Part shown: positions 6,583-14,426 of the stretch, one piece after another
Layout: each line of letters opens with the position of its first letter
How positions within the stretch are numbered: position 1 is the first letter of the stretch
Assembly: GCA_963731125.1 (NCBI GenBank)
Contig: CAVSVP010000003.1
Coordinates: 1 to 27,417 of the forward strand
Source of the DNA: CAVSVP01 sp963731125
GTDB taxonomy: Bacteria > Pseudomonadota > Gammaproteobacteria > Competibacterales > Competibacteraceae
Reading direction: 5' to 3'
DNA: 27,417 bases
Translations under genes and position numbers: made by a program
The notes under the pieces: model-generated
What the model was told of the DNA's origin: nothing
The model's database searches: none
The model's input: the letters and a program-made list of their open reading frames with translations, nothing else

Positions 6583-8382
6583 ATGACTCAACAACAAGGG
6601 CCAACCATCCACATACCCGATCCGGTGCAAGTGTCGAACACGGTGGCCTCGATTGCTAGCAAAAGTCAGCGGCTTGTCCGGAATTTCTTGGAACGCCAAG
6701 CCGCCGACGGCACGTTGGATATGGAAAACAGTATCAATATCGGGACAGCTTTTCTGGAGATGACTCAGAAACTGCTAGCTGATCCCGTAAAACTCGCCCA
6801 AGCTCAGTTTGCCTTATGGCAGGACTATACCCAACTGTGGCAGAAAAGCGGGGCCGCCTTTTTTGGCCAACAGGTGGAGCCTGTTATCACTCCCGAACGC
6901 AGCGATAGACGCTTTCAACACGATGCATGGAAGGATAACTATTTCTTCGACTTTATCAAGCAGTCCTACCTGTTAACCGCGCGCTGGCTGCAGAGCACCG
7001 TCAGAGAAGTCGAAGGACTCGATAAAAAGACTAAGAAAAAGCTGGACTTCTATACTCGCCAGTTTGTCGATGCCTTAGCGCCGACCAACTTTCCCATCAC
7101 TAACCCGGAGGTGCTGCGGGCCATCATTGAATCCGGCGGCGAAAATCTGCTCAAGGGGTTAAATAACCTCCTTGGTGACCTGGAACGGGGCAAGGGCAAG
7201 CTCAGTATTCGGACGACGGATTTGGAAAGCTTTACGCCCGGCATCAACGTTGCCGCAACACCCGGCAAGGTGATCTATCAGAATGATCTGCTCCAGCTTA
7301 TTCAATACACGCCTACTACCGAGCAGGTCTTTAAGAAACCCCTCTTAGTCGTGCCCCCATGGATCAATAAATTTTACATTCTCGACCTGCGCCCCAAGAA
7401 TTCCTTTATCAAATGGTGGCTTGAGCAAGGTTTTACCGTTTTCGTGATTTCCTGGGTTAATCCCGATGCCAAGCTCGCCGAGAAAACTTTTGAAGATTAT
7501 TTAGTCGAGGGTGCACTGAACGCTTTGGACATTATCGAGCAGGCCACCGGCGAGCGGCAGGTCAATGCTGTCGGCTATTGTCTGGGCGGCACACTGCTTG
7601 CTTGCACCGCTGCCTATCTGGCGGCCAAGGACGATGACCGGTTTAGCTCCTGCACGTTTATTACCACGATGATAGACTTCTCTGCTCCCGGAGAACTGGA
7701 AGTCTTTATTGATGAGGAACAGCTGACCTCTCTAGAGAAGCGCATGTCTCAGCGGGGCTATCTGGAGGGCAACGAGATGGCCGCCACGTTTAGCATGCTG
7801 CGTGCCAATGATCTAATTTGGTCGTTCTTTATTAGCAACTACCTGCTGGGAAATGACCCTTTCCCCTTTGATCTGCTGTACTGGAACTCCGATTCCACCC
7901 GTATGCCGGCGAAAATGCACAGCTTTTACCTGCGCAATATGTATCAGAAAAATCGGCTCAAAGAGCCCGGCGGTATTACGTTGGCGGGTGAGCCCATCGA
8001 TTTACGTAAGGTCACAACGCCCGTGTATTTTCTCGCCACCATCGAGGATCATATCGCGCCCTGGAAAACCACCTACGCCGGCGCTCAGTTCTTCTCGGGG
8101 CCTGTCCGTTTTGTGCTGAGTGGTTCAGGGCATATTGCGGGCGTTATCAATCCACCCGCTAACGGTAAGTACTGCCACTGGCTTAATCCGGCCATTCCGA
8201 AGACATCAGAACGCTGGTTCGGCGGTGCCGAGCAGCAGCAGGGCTCTTGGTGGGTAGATTGGCTACAATGGGCACAACAGTACGCCGGCGAGCCAGTTCC
8301 TGCGCGCGTGCCAGGCACCGATAAAATGGAGGTGATTGAAGATGCGCCGGGCTCTTATGTCAGGGTGCAAATCGGGAAATAA
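6583..8382 (+). CDS. phaC: Class I poly(3-hydroxyalkanoate) synthase
   Basis: A 599-residue class I PHA synthase that polymerises (R)-3-hydroxyacyl-CoA at the granule surface. The N-terminal domain spans residues about 1-220. The alpha/beta-hydrolase domain follows, with VVPPWINKFYILDL and the lipase-box-like GYCLGG. The catalytic triad is readable: C333 in GYCLGG, D489 in EDHIAPW and H517 in GSGHIAGVINPP. This is close to the C319/D480/H508 spacing of the Cupriavidus enzyme, as I remember it. Length fits class I, which needs no PhaE/PhaR partner. A strong ribosome site, GAGGAGGAAG, lies six bases before the ATG. It follows phaP on the same strand. No phaA, phaB or phaR regulator is in the window, so precursor supply must be encoded elsewhere. 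Confidence 0.97.
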   Translation: MTQQQGPTIHIPDPVQVSNTVASIASKSQRLVRNFLERQAADGTLDMENSINIGTAFLEMTQKLLADPVKLAQAQFALWQDYTQLWQKSGAAFFGQQVEPVITPERSDRRFQHDAWKDNYFFDFIKQSYLLTARWLQSTVREVEGLDKKTKKKLDFYTRQFVDALAPTNFPITNPEVLRAIIESGGENLLKGLNNLLGDLERGKGKLSIRTTDLESFTPGINVAATPGKVIYQNDLLQLIQYTPTTEQVFKKPLLVVPPWINKFYILDLRPKNSFIKWWLEQGFTVFVISWVNPDAKLAEKTFEDYLVEGALNALDIIEQATGERQVNAVGYCLGGTLLACTAAYLAAKDDDRFSSCTFITTMIDFSAPGELEVFIDEEQLTSLEKRMSQRGYLEGNEMAATFSMLRANDLIWSFFISNYLLGNDPFPFDLLYWNSDSTRMPAKMHSFYLRNMYQKNRLKEPGGITLAGEPIDLRKVTTPVYFLATIEDHIAPWKTTYAGAQFFSGPVRFVLSGSGHIAGVINPPANGKYCHWLNPAIPKTSERWFGGAEQQQGSWWVDWLQWAQQYAGEPVPARVPGTDKMEVIEDAPGSYVRVQIGK

Positions 8383-8400
8383 AGCTTAAGGCGGCAGTTA

Positions 8401-9660
8401 TCATGTCTTGCCACCCGTGGTCTGCCTACTCCCCAGCAGCAGCCAAACAAAGGCTGCTGCCTGAAGCGCTAAGGCTATTCCAAAAGCGGCTTGGTAACCC
8501 GGAAGGGCATAGCCGTCCTCCTGGGACCAACGCCCGATAATGGTCCCAATACTCCACTGCCCGACGAAGGCAGCGATAAATACCAGTAAATTAAGCGCCG
8601 TATTAACTCTGCCGGCTAGCCACGGCGGAAATTGCTGAGATAAGGCGGCATAGGTCACAATCCCTGATGTCCCAAAAAATCCGAACAGCATCCAGAGAGG
8701 CAGTACCGTGGTCGTCCAGACCAGAACGATCGCCAGTTGCGTCAGCATAAATAGCAGCATACCGCCGGCGGCGACGGAGAGAGGTCGAATACCAAAGCGG
8801 TTCAGCCAAACTGCCAATGTGCCCATGGAAAGGTAACCCGCTACCATGGCGGCGGCGATTAACAATAAATAATTGGCCATCGTGGAACGTTCCAGTCCCG
8901 CCACGTCTCTCAGCCAAGGGCCGGCCCACAACCCCTGAATTGCCATAAACGTTGCTTGCGACAATACGGTCAGCGGCGCTATCTGCCAAAATAGGCGGCT
9001 GCGAAAAATACTCCCGACACCCTGCCATTGCTCCCATAGGGTTCCTCCCACCGTGCGTCCTGAACGCTCGGGTACTACCCAAAAGACAGCGGCAGCGATT
9101 ACCCAGGTAGCAATGCTTAACCCTAAAAACAAGCCCCGCCAGTCAGTGATCCGTAGCGCTGCTTCCACCGGAGCGGTGGCGGCGAGTGCTCCTAAGCCGC
9201 CAGTCGCCATAATCCAGCCATTGACGGCAGGCAACCGCAGCGGCGGAAACCAGATAACAAAGGCTTTAAAACTGGCCATTAAGCAGGCGGACACCCCTAA
9301 ACCAATCAATGCCCGGCCCAGCAGTAGACCACTGCGCCCATCGCTCAGGGCGAATATCAGAGCGCCCGCGGCGGCAAACAGCAAAAGCACCGCCTCTACC
9401 CGGCGCGGGCCAAAACGATCCAGCAACACACCCAGCGGCAGCTGAAACAGGGCAAAGGTTAAAAAATACATGCTGGTGAGCAGGCCAAGATAACCCGCAT
9501 TTAGGCTTAACGATTGCACCAGATCAGGAGCGATGACGGCGTTGACGGTACGATACAGATAAGAGAGAAAATAACCGCCGGCGAAAGGCAGAAATACCCG
9601 TAACAGAATACCCCACGAGAGCGCTTCCGGGTGGTCGGTCTCCACCCCAGACAAGCTCAT
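8401..9660 (-). CDS. MFS transporter (12-TM, inner membrane)
   Basis: A 419-residue hydrophobic protein with about twelve predicted membrane helices in two six-helix halves. The MFS motif A variant GVLLDRFGPRR sits in the loop after TM2, and an ARG-type RALIGLGVSA in TM4. A cytosolic loop around residues 200-225 (ERSGRTVGGTLWEQWQG) separates the halves. Substrate cannot be read; database naming for relatives is often nitrate/nitrite- or sugar-phosphate-like, which I do not adopt. The start codon overlaps the stop of the upstream methyltransferase (ATGA), so the two are translationally coupled. It is the last gene of a four-gene operon and probably moves a metabolite linked to the SDR, hydrolase and methyltransferase. 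The gene end nearly touches the convergent phaC stop (18 bp). Confidence 0.9.
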   Translation of the reverse strand: MSLSGVETDHPEALSWGILLRVFLPFAGGYFLSYLYRTVNAVIAPDLVQSLSLNAGYLGLLTSMYFLTFALFQLPLGVLLDRFGPRRVEAVLLLFAAAGALIFALSDGRSGLLLGRALIGLGVSACLMASFKAFVIWFPPLRLPAVNGWIMATGGLGALAATAPVEAALRITDWRGLFLGLSIATWVIAAAVFWVVPERSGRTVGGTLWEQWQGVGSIFRSRLFWQIAPLTVLSQATFMAIQGLWAGPWLRDVAGLERSTMANYLLLIAAAMVAGYLSMGTLAVWLNRFGIRPLSVAAGGMLLFMLTQLAIVLVWTTTVLPLWMLFGFFGTSGIVTYAALSQQFPPWLAGRVNTALNLLVFIAAFVGQWSIGTIIGRWSQEDGYALPGYQAAFGIALALQAAAFVWLLLGSRQTTGGKT

Positions 9661-10340
9661 GAAGGCGCATCCGGCAACGCCATGGGTTTAACTGCCAAAC
9701 GGTAGACCTTTTCGGTCAGCCGGGTAAGGCCACGTTCCTGAAAGCGGGGATGCTCCGCGAGAGCGTCATGGACAAACATGAGCTCAACTTGATAATGCTT
9801 TTCATATAAGTCGCGGATCTCCACCTCGGTAACGGAAAACGGCGGTCCCTGCATTTCAGTTTGGGAATATTCCAGGGTCACCAGTAGCATGCCGGCGGCG
9901 GGCGGAAGAATAGCCGTCAAATGCCGGGCATACGCTTCGCGCATGGCGGGCGGCAGGGCAACCAAGGAAGCCCGGTCATAAACACCGGCCACATCCGTTA
10001 GCTCGCCGCCGTCCAAGGCAAAAAAGTCACCGCATAGTAACCGGATACCGTCAGTTTCCCAGCATTCAAAAGCCCCCGCCTGCGTACGACGAGGAATTAG
10101 GCCATTTTCCTGAAAAAACTCGGTCACCGCCAGTGGACTTAATTCCACCCCCACCAAGGAATGCCCCTGCTTCGCCAACCAAAGAATATCTCGGCTTTTT
10201 CCGCATAGCGGGACAAACACACAGGTTCCTGTCTTAAGTCCTAAGCGATGCCAGAACTGCTGCAGATGGGCATTGATTTGTGACTGGTGAAAACCAATTT
10301 CATTAACTTCCCAGCGTTTGTACCAGAAGTCAGCTTGCAT
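9657..10340 (-). CDS. tpm: Thiopurine S-methyltransferase family (TPMT)
   Basis: A 227-residue AdoMet-dependent methyltransferase. The bacterial TPMT opening (MQADFWYKRWEVNEIGFHQS) is followed by the SAM-binding segment CVFVPLCGKSRDILWLAKQGH and VGVELSPLAVTEFF. CGDFFAL, VYDRASLVALPP, LVTLEYSQ and GPPFSV follow in family order. Bacterial members methylate thiopurines and also selenium and tellurium oxyanions, giving volatile or less toxic products. The frame is open much further upstream (to 10598), but the homologous N-terminus and the end of the SDR gene 23 bp earlier place the start at ATG 10338-10340. No clear ribosome site is visible there, so translation may depend on coupling to the SDR. 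Its stop overlaps the MFS start. The last few residues beyond VYRLAVK are unconserved. Confidence 0.92.
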   Translation of the reverse strand: MQADFWYKRWEVNEIGFHQSQINAHLQQFWHRLGLKTGTCVFVPLCGKSRDILWLAKQGHSLVGVELSPLAVTEFFQENGLIPRRTQAGAFECWETDGIRLLCGDFFALDGGELTDVAGVYDRASLVALPPAMREAYARHLTAILPPAAGMLLVTLEYSQTEMQGPPFSVTEVEIRDLYEKHYQVELMFVHDALAEHPRFQERGLTRLTEKVYRLAVKPMALPDAPS

Positions 10341-10363
10341 TTTGGCTGTATCGAGAACCCCTG

Positions 10364-11077
10364 TTAGCTTGCCATCGTAAGGCACTTGCCGGTTCCTACC
10401 GGTGGGTGCTGACCTGCCAGCTGCAGGATTTTGTCGGCAATCTTTTCCGGTGCCATACCAATCCGCTGCCCCGATACCTCTTCCTGCATATCCGTCGCCA
10501 CTCGCCCGGGACAAATCCCAAAGACACGCACCCCCTGTCCACGTACTTCCTGGTCTAGACTTTCCGTAAAACCCACCACCCCGAACTTCGATGCACAATA
10601 GCTGACCAGCTCCGCAAACCCCGTTAACCCCGCCCCTGAAGACACATTAATAATCGTACCCTCCTGCTGTTCCAACAGCAGAGGTAAAACAGCGCGAGTC
10701 ATATAGAGCACGCCCTTAACATTGACGTCGATAATATCGGCAATACTGCCAAAGGATTGGTTAATAAAAGCTCCGCTATAGGCCAAGCCTGCATTGTTAA
10801 CCAGAACATCGATACGGCCAAAGCGCTTTTGCATCTGTTCCACAAAGCGCTGGATCTGGTCTGGATCCCGCATATCCACCACATCTGCTTCGACTTCACC
10901 GGCCTGGCTGAGCTGGCGTTGGGCGGCAGCGAGCCTTTCGGGATTTCTGGCACAAATGCCAACCCGGGCACCCTTCTCCAGAAACGCTTGGGCAGTGGCA
11001 AAACCGATGCCACGGGAGCCGCCGGTAATAATGATAACCTGTCCAGAAAAATCGTTGGTTTCGCGTTTCGGCCACAT
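10364..11077 (-). CDS. Short-chain dehydrogenase/reductase (classical SDR)
   Basis: A 237-residue Rossmann-fold oxidoreductase. The cofactor motif TGGSRGIG is near residues 19-26, NNAG near 92-95, and the catalytic set comprises the conserved Asn after NNAG, Ser in NVSSGAG and YxxxK (YCASK). PGRVATDM closes the active site, as in FabG/clavulanate-dehydrogenase-like SDRs. Arg after the second strand (ICARNPERL) suggests NADP(H) preference. AGAGGTG stands five bases before the ATG. The C-terminus is short, ending soon after an LAGQHPPVGTG segment. It lies 38 bp after the cysteine hydrolase and 23 bp before tpm, all on the minus strand. The substrate is unknown. An acetoacetyl-CoA reductase role for the nearby PHA genes is conceivable but has no specific support. 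Confidence 0.93.
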   Translation of the reverse strand: MWPKRETNDFSGQVIIITGGSRGIGFATAQAFLEKGARVGICARNPERLAAAQRQLSQAGEVEADVVDMRDPDQIQRFVEQMQKRFGRIDVLVNNAGLAYSGAFINQSFGSIADIIDVNVKGVLYMTRAVLPLLLEQQEGTIINVSSGAGLTGFAELVSYCASKFGVVGFTESLDQEVRGQGVRVFGICPGRVATDMQEEVSGQRIGMAPEKIADKILQLAGQHPPVGTGKCLTMAS

Positions 11078-11115
11078 ACTTCACCTCTTGGAAATGGTTA
11101 AGTATCGCTTGAGCA

Positions 11116-11760
11116 TCAAAGTTGACTTAGCTGATGCAGCAGTTTCGGGGTATTGCTAAAATGCACCCCGATATTTTGCAGCTCCTGCTTACCTCTTTCA
11201 TACAATCCCGATATCGCATCTTCGACAAGCAAAATCCGAAAATCGCGTTCGCTGGCCTCAATCAGAGTGGCGCGAGGACAGTTGGGATAATTACAACCGA
11301 CAATGGTCAGCGAGTCGACCCCGAGACTGCGCAGATGGGACTCCAGGAGTGTTCCGTAGAAAGCACCCCAGCGCGGTTTATATAGAATCCATTCCTGATT
11401 TGCCACGGGTTGTAAGCCGCCGGCCAGCAATGTGACACTATCGAGACGCACCGCCGGCGAGGGTTTCAGTTCGTTCACCAGCTCGGCACCATCCGTGCCA
11501 GGACAGACAATCCGGGTACCTGACTCAAGCAGCGTACGGCGGCACAATTCGGCGTTAGTTCCGTCAGGCAGATACAGCCGAACCACATGAATGATCGGCA
11601 AACTGTTAAGCCGGTAAGACTGAGCGATAAGCTGCAAGTTTGGGAGAATAGTATTATAGGTTCCCGGAACTTCGGCGGGAGCTCCCGGTAACGTGAAATC
11701 GTACTGCATGTCGATGGTCAGCAGCGCGGAACGTCTAAGCTCTGGCTGTGTGTAGTCCAC
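11116..11760 (-). CDS. Isochorismatase-fold cysteine hydrolase
   Basis: A 214-residue alpha/beta hydrolase of the isochorismatase/nicotinamidase superfamily. The presumed triad is visible: D17 in LLTIDMQYDF, K128 in ILYKPRWGAF and C161 in VGCNYPNCPRATLIEA, followed by the typical FRILLVEDAISG. The motif before the catalytic Cys (usually G-x-x-T-x-x-C-V) is changed to GCNYPNCPRA, which introduces a second cysteine, C156. The cofactor-independent family hydrolyses amides, N-carbamoyl groups or vinyl ethers; which applies here is not readable. The start is GTG at 11758-11760 with AAGGT about ten bases upstream. First gene of the operon with SDR, tpm and MFS; divergent from the GH65 gene. Confidence 0.88.
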   Translation of the reverse strand: MDYTQPELRRSALLTIDMQYDFTLPGAPAEVPGTYNTILPNLQLIAQSYRLNSLPIIHVVRLYLPDGTNAELCRRTLLESGTRIVCPGTDGAELVNELKPSPAVRLDSVTLLAGGLQPVANQEWILYKPRWGAFYGTLLESHLRSLGVDSLTIVGCNYPNCPRATLIEASERDFRILLVEDAISGLYERGKQELQNIGVHFSNTPKLLHQLSQL

Positions 11761-11957
11761 TATGATTTACCTTATTGCCTGTTTTAGTATTTTTCCGAAG
11801 CCTTACTATAAGTTTAAGCGATTAACTCATAGACCACGGACACACTGAGCCCGAAAAGTGAAGAGGGAAACACTACACCGTTGCGCACCGGGTCAGTTGA
11901 TATAGAATGGATTTCTGCTTACCTGGATTCTCGCTCAATACTTCCCGGAAAGTCACT

Positions 11958-14327
11958 ATGCATAGAATAGTTGAACCGCCGCGCTACATTTATCCCCTGG
12001 AAGATGAATGGAAAATGACGGAGCAGCGTTTTTCACCCCTTTACCTGGCTCAGCTCGAAACCATCTGCACCCTGGCCAACGGCTATCTGGGAATGCGCGC
12101 TGTTTTCGAGGAGGGTAGTCCGGCGGTCGAGAATGGCACGTTTATTAATGGCTTTTTCGAATACCGGCCGATTATTTATGGGGAGGAAGCCTACGGCTTT
12201 CCCAAGACCAGCGAGTGCATGCTCAATGTGACCGATGGGAAGATCATCAAGCTGTATGTGGACGGCGACGCTTTTGAGCTGCCCCAAGCCGACATCCTCG
12301 ACTTCAGAAGAATTCTGGATTTGCGCTCCGCCGCACTGGACCGTGAGGTGGTTTGGGAAACCGCAATCGGTAAACGCTTGTCGGTTAAATCACGCCGGTT
12401 GGTCTTTTTCCGGCGTCGCCACCTGGCCGCCGTAGTCTATGAGGTAACGATGCTGAACGAGCCGGCAAGGCTGACCATCGCCTCCGAAATGATCTATCGA
12501 CAGGACGGTTCGGCAGAAGAGTGGGATCCGCGGCGCGCCAGAGGATTTGTTGGCCGAGTGCTGCACCCGGTGACCCACACCGTCCGGGATTGCCGTATCA
12601 TCCTCTGCCACGAAACCCATGGCAGTCAGATGATCTTAGCCTGCGGTATGGACCACGAGCTGCAAACGGAGTGCGAATATTCTTACGACACCAAGTGCGA
12701 GGAAGACTTCGGCGCAGTGATTTTCTCCGTGGACGCCCGCCCGGGTGAGCCGGTGCGGTTGGTTAAATACCTGTCCTACCACACCAGCGGGACCGCTTCC
12801 TGCCAGGAACTCTGTTTTCGCACGGAAATGACCCTGGACCGAGGCTTGCGACGCGGATTTGCTAACCTGCTGGCAGATCAACGAGAGTACATGGATCGGT
12901 TTTGGTACAACTGCGGTGTGGAGATTGCAGGTGAGCTGCGCATGAAGCGGGCCATGCATTGGAACCTATTCCAGCTGTTGCAAGCCTCCGCCCGCGCCGA
13001 CGGCGCCGGTATCGGCGCCAAAGGGCTCACTGGCCAAGCCTACGAAGGGCACTATTTCTGGGACATCGAAATTTATGTTCTGCCCTTTCTAATTTACACA
13101 ACGCCCAGAATCGCTAGAAGCTTGCTCAAGTTCCGTTACAAACTCCTGGACAAAGCCCGCGCGCGGGCTCGGGAGCTAGGCCATCGGGGGGCGCTTTACC
13201 CCTGGCGCACCATCGCCGGCGGCGAGTCTTCGGCTTACTATGCCGCCAGCACGGCCCAGTATCACATCAATGCCGCGATTGCCTATGGCCTGCGGAAATA
13301 CGTTACCGTCACCGGGGATGAGCGTTTTCTGTATGAGTACGGTGCAGAAATTTTAGTGGAAACGGCCCGCTTATGGGCGGACTTGGGTTTTTACTCAGAT
13401 TATCACGATAGGCTATTTTGCATCAACGGTGTCACCGGACCGGACGAATACAATACCGTGGTCAATAACAACTACTACACCAACCTGATGGCCCGCGAGA
13501 ATCTGTGGTATGCTGCCGCCACCGTCGCGGCCATGCGCCGGGAGCACCCGGAGCACTTTGCGATACTCATGGACCGCACCGGACTGGATCCAGCCGAAAT
13601 TGAGACATGGCGCCAGGCCGCCGACCGGATGTACCTGCCCTATGATAAAAAGCGGGATATTCACCCCCAAGACGATAGTTTCTTGGAAAAGGAACCCTGG
13701 GATTTTGCCAATACTCCCGATGACAAATACCCGCTGCTGCTCCATTTCCACCCTTTGAATATCTACCGCCACCGGGTCATTAAACAGGCCGATACCGTGC
13801 TGGCTATGTTTCTGCTCGGCGATGAATTTTCTCCCGAGGAGAAAAAGCGCAACTTCGACTACTACGATCCCCTGACCACCGGCGACTCCTCCTTATCTGT
13901 GTGCATTCAGAGCATCGTTGCCGTGGAAATTGGCTACCTGGACAAAGCCTACGAATATTTTAACTACGCCGTTAGCATGGACCTGGCGGACGTAGGCGGC
14001 AATGTCAAAGACGGCGTACACATCGCTTCCACGGGCGGCACTTGGATGGCGGCAGTATATGGCTTCGGAGGCTTTCGGGATTACGGTGGGCGGTTTAGCT
14101 TTCGGCCACGACTGCCGGAGCAGTGGCGGCGGTTGCGCTTTCCATTGACTATCCGAGGGCAGACGCTGGAAGTGGAGATAACCTCCGCATCCACTACTTA
14201 TACCTTGTGCCAAGGCGAGGGGCTAACAATTTATCACGACAACCAAGAACTCCGGCTGACGATGACTGCGCCACTGATCCTACCCACTTCCCCCGGAGTG
14301 CAGTCTAAACCACAACTTGGCAAGTGA
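11958..14327 (+). CDS. Glycoside hydrolase family 65 phosphorylase
   Basis: A 789-residue GH65 enzyme, most likely an inverting alpha-glucoside phosphorylase releasing beta-glucose 1-phosphate. Residues about 1-270 form the N-terminal beta-sandwich (ANGYLGMRAVFEEG). The (alpha/alpha)6 barrel follows, with GHYFWDIEIYVLPFL, the catalytic acid E497 in GVTGPDEYNTVVNNNYYTN, and the phosphate-binding segments KQADTV and DSSLS plus STGGTWMA. The substrate-specificity loop reads GGESSAYYAASTAQYHIN, not the NGEECHNEWEITFEE type of maltose/trehalose phosphorylases that I recall. Kojibiose- or glucosylglycerol-type acceptors are therefore alternatives. The ATG at 11958 (MHRIVEPP) with GGAAAG upstream is preferred to the ATG at 11907, since the extra 17 residues are unlike the family. 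No signal peptide. No beta-phosphoglucomutase gene is adjacent. Confidence 0.92.
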   Translation: MHRIVEPPRYIYPLEDEWKMTEQRFSPLYLAQLETICTLANGYLGMRAVFEEGSPAVENGTFINGFFEYRPIIYGEEAYGFPKTSECMLNVTDGKIIKLYVDGDAFELPQADILDFRRILDLRSAALDREVVWETAIGKRLSVKSRRLVFFRRRHLAAVVYEVTMLNEPARLTIASEMIYRQDGSAEEWDPRRARGFVGRVLHPVTHTVRDCRIILCHETHGSQMILACGMDHELQTECEYSYDTKCEEDFGAVIFSVDARPGEPVRLVKYLSYHTSGTASCQELCFRTEMTLDRGLRRGFANLLADQREYMDRFWYNCGVEIAGELRMKRAMHWNLFQLLQASARADGAGIGAKGLTGQAYEGHYFWDIEIYVLPFLIYTTPRIARSLLKFRYKLLDKARARARELGHRGALYPWRTIAGGESSAYYAASTAQYHINAAIAYGLRKYVTVTGDERFLYEYGAEILVETARLWADLGFYSDYHDRLFCINGVTGPDEYNTVVNNNYYTNLMARENLWYAAATVAAMRREHPEHFAILMDRTGLDPAEIETWRQAADRMYLPYDKKRDIHPQDDSFLEKEPWDFANTPDDKYPLLLHFHPLNIYRHRVIKQADTVLAMFLLGDEFSPEEKKRNFDYYDPLTTGDSSLSVCIQSIVAVEIGYLDKAYEYFNYAVSMDLADVGGNVKDGVHIASTGGTWMAAVYGFGGFRDYGGRFSFRPRLPEQWRRLRFPLTIRGQTLEVEITSASTTYTLCQGEGLTIYHDNQELRLTMTAPLILPTSPGVQSKPQLGK

Positions 14328-14426
14328 CGGCGTCTCCTGTCAGCTCAGGGGCCTGGAGGCTGGGGTGTCAACGCTGAACGGTGCTGCTCTGCACCCATTC
14401 GCATCGCCGCCTTCCCTGGCGGCTGT

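Noticed and set aside
6563..6586. Seven-codon upstream frame before phaC as a regulatory peptide
   Set aside because: The nearest SD is 22 bases from its ATG, too far for normal initiation, and its codons are mostly the phaC ribosome site itself. Kept only as a remark in a finding.
10341..10598. N-terminal extension of the tpm frame up to 10598
   Set aside because: The extra 86 residues overlap the SDR coding sequence, look like off-frame translation of it, and the family N-terminus MQADFW starts at 10340.
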